From contig CAZIPC010000002.1 in assembly GCA_964541155.1 (NCBI GenBank), forward strand, positions 1 to 64,000: 64,000 nt of DNA, written 5' to 3'. Below, piece after piece: positions 59,931 through 64,000 of this stretch. The DNA is from UBA4416 sp964541155 (GTDB taxonomy: Bacteria > Bacteroidota > Bacteroidia > B-17B0 > Aurantibacillaceae). Positions within the stretch are counted from its first letter, which is position 1; every line of letters begins with the position of its first letter. Made by a program: the position numbers and the translations under genes. The notes below the pieces were generated by a model. That model was not told the DNA's origin and did not search any database. It saw nothing but the letters and a program-made list of their open reading frames with translations.

Positions 59931-62765
59931 ATGGAATATAATTTTAAAGATATAGAGCATAAATGGCAAACATATTGGGCAACTCATAAAACCTTTGCTG
60001 CCAAAGATGGAGGAGATAAACCAAAATATTATGTGTTAGATATGTTTCCTTATCCTTCTGGTGCAGGGTTACACGTTGGGCATCCATTAGGATACATTGC
60101 ATCAGATATTGTAGCGCGTTATAAGCGCCATAAAGGATTTAATGTATTACATCCAATGGGTTATGATAGCTTTGGATTACCCGCCGAACAATATGCTATT
60201 CAAACGGGGCAACATCCAACAATTACAACCGAACAAAATATTACTCGTTACCGTGAGCAATTAGATAAAATAGGTTTTTCATTTGATTGGGATAGAGAAG
60301 TTAGAACATCAAATCCAGAGTATTACAAATGGACGCAATGGATTTTTATTCAAATATTTAATAGTTGGTACAATAATAATAACAACAAAGCAGAAAACAT
60401 TTCTTCACTAATAACTGAGTTTGAAACCAATGGAAATATTAAAGTAAATGCGGTTTGCGATGAAGACGTAAAACAATTTACAGCAACTGAGTGGAAATCT
60501 TTTTCTGAAAAAGAACAGTCTGATGTTTTAATGGCCTATCGTATTGCCTACTTAGGCGAAGCATACGTTAACTGGTGTCCTCAATTAGGAACCGTTTTAG
60601 CTAACGATGAAATTAAAGATGGTGTTAGTGAACGTGGTGGCTATCCTGTAGAACGTAAATTAATGAAACAGTGGAGTATGCGTATTACAGCCTATGCTCA
60701 AAGACTGTTAGACGGATTAGACACGCTAGATTGGACAGAAAGCTTAAAAGAAGCTCAACGAAACTGGATTGGAAAAAGCGAAGGAACTTCTCTTAAATTT
60801 AAAGTTCAACACTTCAACTCCGTTCAGGATGACACATTTATTGAAGTATTTACAACTCGACCAGATACTGTATTTGGCGTGTCATTTGTTACCCTTGCTC
60901 CTGAGCATGAATTAGTAAACAGCTTAACAATACCTGAAAATAAAATAGCCGTTGAAACATATGTAACACAAGCCAAAAACAGAAGCGAACGCGAACGCCA
61001 AGCCGACGTCAATAAAATTACAGGAGTTTTTACCGGCTCATATGTGGTACATCCTTTTACAGGTAAACAAGTACCTATTTGGATTGGCGATTACGTATTA
61101 GCTGGTTACGGAACAGGGGCCGTAATGGCTGTTCCTGCTCATGATAGCAGAGATTATGCTTTTGCGAAACACTTTGGGTTACCTATTTTAGAAGTTGTAG
61201 CAGGAGGTGATTTAGAGAAAGAATCTTACGACGCTAAAGAAGGAAAATTGATTAACTCTGATTTCTTAAATGGATTAGACGTTAAAGATGCTATGAAAAA
61301 AGCCATAGCAGAAATTGAAGCAAGAGGTTTAGGAAAAGGAAAAGTAAACTTTCGTTTGCGTGATGCCGTATTTGGCCGCCAACGTTATTGGGGAGAACCA
61401 ATTCCTATTTATTACAAAAATGATATTCCTTATGCTTTAAATGAAAATGAATTACCATTAGTATTACCAGAAGTAGATAAATATTTACCAACCGAAGATG
61501 GCGAACCGCCTTTAGCGCGTGCCGCTTCTTCATGGAAATACGATGGCAAGCATGATTACGAACATAGCACCATGCCTGGTTGGGCAGGTAGCTCGTGGTA
61601 TTTTTTAAGATACATGGACGCTCATAACAGTTCGGAATTTGCCTCTAAAAAACTAACCGATTACTGGCAACAAGTTGATTTATATATTGGTGGTAGCGAG
61701 CATGCCACTGGGCATTTATTATATGTGCGCTTTTGGACAAAATTTTTAAAAGACCTTGGCTACATTGCCATTGATGAGCCAGCTAAGAAGTTGATTAATC
61801 AAGGGATGATTCAGGGTAGAAGTAATTTTGTTTATAGAATGAAGGAAAATCAAAATGTCTTTGTTTCAAAAGGGAGAGCTAAGAGAGATTTGACAGAAGA
61901 GGAATTAAATATAGTTGGATTAAAAACTTCAGAGTTTAATTTACTAGCAATACATGTTGATGTGAATATTGTAACGAATGATGTTTTAAATCAAGACGCT
62001 TTTAGAAGTTGGAGAGAAGAATATAAAAATGCAATATTATTATGTGATGATAATAATGAATTTTTGTGTTCTCACGAAGTAGAAAAAATGTCTAAATCAA
62101 AATACAATGTCGTTACACCAGATGACATTGCTGAAAAATTTGGAGCTGACACCTTGCGCTTGTATGAAATGTTTTTAGGTCCATTAGAGCAAAGTAAACC
62201 ATGGAATACTAATGGTATTACGGGCGTGCATGGTTTCTTAAAAAAATTATGGAAATTATTTTATGGTACAGGAACCTTTGCTGTTAGTAACGACGAACCA
62301 ACAAAAGCAGAATTAAAAACATTACATAAAACCATCAAAAAAATTACAGAAGACATTGATCGTTTTTCTTTTAATACCTCTATTAGCACATTTATGATTT
62401 GTGTAAACGAGTTAACAGATGCAAAATGTAATAAAAGAGCAATTCTTGAACCGTTACTAATTTGTTTATCACCATATGCTCCGCATATAGCCGAAGAACT
62501 TTGGGAAAAACTTAACAACAAGGATAGTATTTGCAATGCAAGTTTTCCAATATTTAACGAATCGTATTTAGTAGATGATTCAGTGAATTATCCGGTTTCT
62601 GTGAATGGAAAATTAAAGTTTACATTAGAACTTCCTGCTACGTTAACCATTGCAGAAGTTGAAGCTGAAGTGATGAAAAATGAACAAACTCAAAAATTAC
62701 TTGATGGAAAACAACCTAAAAAAGTAATTGTAGTTCATAAAAAAATTGTAAATATGGTTGTTTAA
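59931..62765 (+). CDS. leuS: Leucyl-tRNA synthetase
   Basis: A 944-residue class I synthetase. HVGH (48-51) is the HIGH motif and KMSKS sits at 719-723. The zinc-ribbon/editing region (VYTTRPDTVFGV-like FTTRPDTVFGVSF, GTGAVMAVPAHDSRD) is intact. A phylum-typical insertion lies before KMSKS (about residues 625-715, RSNFVYRMKENQNVFV...). Charges tRNA-Leu and edits mischarged species. Codon choice in the insertion (many AGA, no CGN) differs from the flanks. Single gene with its own promoter and terminator. Confidence 0.97.
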   Translation: MEYNFKDIEHKWQTYWATHKTFAAKDGGDKPKYYVLDMFPYPSGAGLHVGHPLGYIASDIVARYKRHKGFNVLHPMGYDSFGLPAEQYAIQTGQHPTITTEQNITRYREQLDKIGFSFDWDREVRTSNPEYYKWTQWIFIQIFNSWYNNNNNKAENISSLITEFETNGNIKVNAVCDEDVKQFTATEWKSFSEKEQSDVLMAYRIAYLGEAYVNWCPQLGTVLANDEIKDGVSERGGYPVERKLMKQWSMRITAYAQRLLDGLDTLDWTESLKEAQRNWIGKSEGTSLKFKVQHFNSVQDDTFIEVFTTRPDTVFGVSFVTLAPEHELVNSLTIPENKIAVETYVTQAKNRSERERQADVNKITGVFTGSYVVHPFTGKQVPIWIGDYVLAGYGTGAVMAVPAHDSRDYAFAKHFGLPILEVVAGGDLEKESYDAKEGKLINSDFLNGLDVKDAMKKAIAEIEARGLGKGKVNFRLRDAVFGRQRYWGEPIPIYYKNDIPYALNENELPLVLPEVDKYLPTEDGEPPLARAASSWKYDGKHDYEHSTMPGWAGSSWYFLRYMDAHNSSEFASKKLTDYWQQVDLYIGGSEHATGHLLYVRFWTKFLKDLGYIAIDEPAKKLINQGMIQGRSNFVYRMKENQNVFVSKGRAKRDLTEEELNIVGLKTSEFNLLAIHVDVNIVTNDVLNQDAFRSWREEYKNAILLCDDNNEFLCSHEVEKMSKSKYNVVTPDDIAEKFGADTLRLYEMFLGPLEQSKPWNTNGITGVHGFLKKLWKLFYGTGTFAVSNDEPTKAELKTLHKTIKKITEDIDRFSFNTSISTFMICVNELTDAKCNKRAILEPLLICLSPYAPHIAEELWEKLNNKDSICNASFPIFNESYLVDDSVNYPVSVNGKLKFTLELPATLTIAEVEAEVMKNEQTQKLLDGKQPKKVIVVHKKIVNMVV

Positions 62766-62781
62766 TTATTTATTTAACTTT

Positions 62782-62818
62782 ACAAAAAAGTCTTGTAATG
62801 TTTACAAGACTTTTTTGT
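62782..62818. terminator. Terminator after leuS
   Basis: ACAAAAAAGTCTTGTAA (62782-62798) pairs with its complement at 62802-62818 (17 bp, loop TGT), with A and T tracts in the arms. Confidence 0.9.
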
Positions 62819-62887
62819 TTTAGTGTTTTTTATGCTTCAATAAACTATTATATTCGCTAATCATTTAACGCTAAACGTCCTTCCTTT

Positions 62888-63901
62888 ATGAAAAAACTTA
62901 TTTTATCATCACTAGTATCATACTTATGTGTTGCGCATCACATGCTTATACACGCCCAATCAGAGCCAATTAAAATTGAAGGGTACGCACAAGGCTCCAC
63001 TTATCATATTGCATATTATGATTCGTTAAATAGAGATTTTCAGCCTGATATTGAAAAAATATTACACGATTTTGACGCGTCTGTTTCAACCTATATTCCT
63101 ACATCTATCATCTCTAAAATAAACAGCAACCAAAAACACGTAAAAGTTGACAAATACTTTATTGCGTGTTTTAATAAAGCAAAAGAGGTATGGAAAAACA
63201 CAGGTGGAGCATTTGATCCCACTGTTTATCCATTAGTAAATGCATGGGGTTTTGGTCCTAATAAAAAAACGAAAATCGAAAAACAAAAAATTGATAGTCT
63301 TTTGCAATTTGTAGGTTTTGATTTAATTACATTAAAAGGTAGAAAAATTATAAAAAAAGATCCTCGAGTAGCTTTAGATTTTAATGCGTTTGCCCAAGGA
63401 TATTCTGTAGATGTCATCGCTGAATTTTTAAACACCAAAGGAATAACTTCTTACTTAGTTGAAATTGGAGGCGAAGTATATGCTAAGGGTAAAAAACCAA
63501 ATAACACGTATTGGAAAGTAGGTATTGAAAAGCCAATTGATAATAAAGAATCTGAAAATCCATTAAAGGCACTTGTAAAGCTAGAAAACATGGCTATCGC
63601 AACATCAGGTAATTATCGTCGCTATGTGATTGAAGATGGCGTAAAATATCACCATCACCTTGATCCAAAAACTGGATATCCAACAAAAAATAATTTATTA
63701 AGTGCGTCTATATTTTCAAAAGAATGCATTTCTGCAGATGCTAATGCCACTGGTATTTTAGTAATGGGGTTAGAAAAGGCTAAAGAATTTTTAACTCATC
63801 ATAAAGAGTTACAAGCATATCTTATTTATTCTGATGATAAAGGAAATTATCAAGTATATGAAACAGATGGGCTAAAAACAATTATTACAGAAACAGAATA
63901 A
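62888..63901 (+). CDS. apbE: FAD:protein FMN transferase (ApbE)
   Basis: A 337-residue ApbE protein with a signal-like N-terminus (LILSSLVSYLCVAHHMLIHAQ). Family motifs: GYAQGSTYHIAYY, FDASVSTYIPTS, GGAFDPTVYPLVNAWGFGP, LDFNAFAQGYSVD, VEIGGEVYAKG, HHHLDPKTGYP and SADANATGILVMG. ApbE attaches FMN covalently to Ser/Thr of flavoproteins such as Nqr/Rnf subunits outside the membrane. Substrate genes are not in the window; the DUF2271 domain protein at 6497 belongs to a family often near flavinylation genes but is far away. Confidence 0.92.
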   Translation: MKKLILSSLVSYLCVAHHMLIHAQSEPIKIEGYAQGSTYHIAYYDSLNRDFQPDIEKILHDFDASVSTYIPTSIISKINSNQKHVKVDKYFIACFNKAKEVWKNTGGAFDPTVYPLVNAWGFGPNKKTKIEKQKIDSLLQFVGFDLITLKGRKIIKKDPRVALDFNAFAQGYSVDVIAEFLNTKGITSYLVEIGGEVYAKGKKPNNTYWKVGIEKPIDNKESENPLKALVKLENMAIATSGNYRRYVIEDGVKYHHHLDPKTGYPTKNNLLSASIFSKECISADANATGILVMGLEKAKEFLTHHKELQAYLIYSDDKGNYQVYETDGLKTIITETE

Positions 63902-63919
63902 AATAATACAGGTATAACA

Positions 63920-63957
63920 CCATAAAAAAAGCCCCAATGTTGGGGCTTTTTTTATGG
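63920..63957. terminator. Bidirectional terminator after apbE
   Basis: An 18-bp perfect inverted repeat (63920-63937 and 63940-63957) with GCCCCAA/TTGGGGC core and A7/T7 tracts, usable from both sides. Confidence 0.9.
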
Positions 63958-63972
63958 TTTAAACTATTTAGT

Positions 63973-64000
63973 TTACTTATTTAAAATAAGTTTATGATTT
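63973..64000 (-). CDS. C-terminal end of a probable T9SS cargo protein (partial)
   Basis: Reading leftward from the right edge, the frame encodes ...NHKLILNK and stops with TAA at 63973-63975. Such a tail (short basic strand ending K-L-I-x-N-K) is typical of T9SS type A sorting domains, and the bidirectional terminator just beyond it suits a convergent gene end. Only eight codons are visible, so this is a weak call. Confidence 0.4.

Overview
The window is AT-rich DNA (roughly one third G+C by eye) from a member of the Bacteroidota, most like a free-living gliding or biofilm-forming relative of the Flavobacteriia/Sphingobacteriia. The evidence is: several secreted proteins with type IX secretion system (T9SS) C-terminal sorting domains, a probable T9SS barrel gene (porT), a SprB-repeat adhesin, Omp28-like proteins, promoter boxes of the Bacteroidota type (TTG, about 19-20 bp, TAnnTTTG), almost no Shine-Dalgarno sequences, and phylum-typical neighbourhoods such as ileS/DksA-like/lspA and HU/TPR/COX24-domain/rng. 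Most genes are housekeeping genes; I see no prophage, insertion sequence, CRISPR array or conjugative element.

Layout. 1-2245: 5' part of a giant SprB-repeat adhesin that runs off the left edge and carries an ALK/LTK-type glycine-rich domain. 2.4-6.2 kb: TPR/LuxR membrane regulator, omega-amidase and a methionine/glutamine-type aminotransferase. 6.37 kb: tRNA-Cys. 6.5-8.6 kb: DUF2271-PKD-Ig mosaic T9SS protein. 8.7-13.4 kb: TetR-controlled EmrAB-TolC-type efflux operon, divergent from an AlkB-like gene. 14.2-17.7 kb: sdhCAB. 17.8-19.6 kb: holB (delta') and nadD. 19.8-24.7 kb: three T9SS cargo genes, two of them Omp28-like. 24.8-28.3 kb: heptose/LPS core genes (hldD, GT9) around a UbiA-like membrane protein and tatD. 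28.3-31.0 kb: thioesterase, hemJ, COG2509 flavoprotein. 31.1-38.7 kb: two outer-membrane barrels (one porT-like), lspA, a histone-tail/DksA-like fusion and ileS. 38.8-42.3 kb: truncated haemoglobin, rng, a 29-residue COX24-domain protein, TPR protein and HU. 42.5-46.1 kb: PASTA protein, T9SS protein, rluD. 46.1-48.3 kb: four-gene membrane operon with an intact and a degenerate Sco-like protein. 48.4-54.5 kb: mltD, yraN, M20 amidohydrolase, DUF4296 lipoprotein, CarH-like MerR-B12 regulator, comM/yifB. 54.6-59.7 kb: small secreted protein, GNAT/FemAB-like protein, and a deoC-ALDH-half-ALDH operon. 59.9-63.9 kb: leuS and apbE, then probably the tail of another T9SS protein at the right edge.

How the genes work together. 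Envelope biogenesis is a recurring theme: T9SS cargo and a T9SS barrel, lipoprotein processing (lspA), LPS heptose synthesis and transfer, peptidoglycan turnover (mltD, PASTA protein), efflux, and respiratory assembly (sdhCAB, Sco pair, hemJ, apbE). Two small metabolic modules are clear: transaminase plus omega-amidase (alpha-keto acid salvage), and deoxyribose-phosphate aldolase plus aldehyde dehydrogenase plus a half-length ALDH homologue. The most interesting observations are architectural: a glycine-rich domain inserted inside a SprB repeat; a DksA-like protein that has lost three of four zinc cysteines and gained a histone-H1-like tail; a Sco paralogue without its copper ligands beside an intact Sco; a CarH-like B12 regulator lacking the upper axial histidine; and a catalytically empty half-ALDH in the deoC operon. 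No convincing wholly new system is evident; these are the leads I consider best supported.
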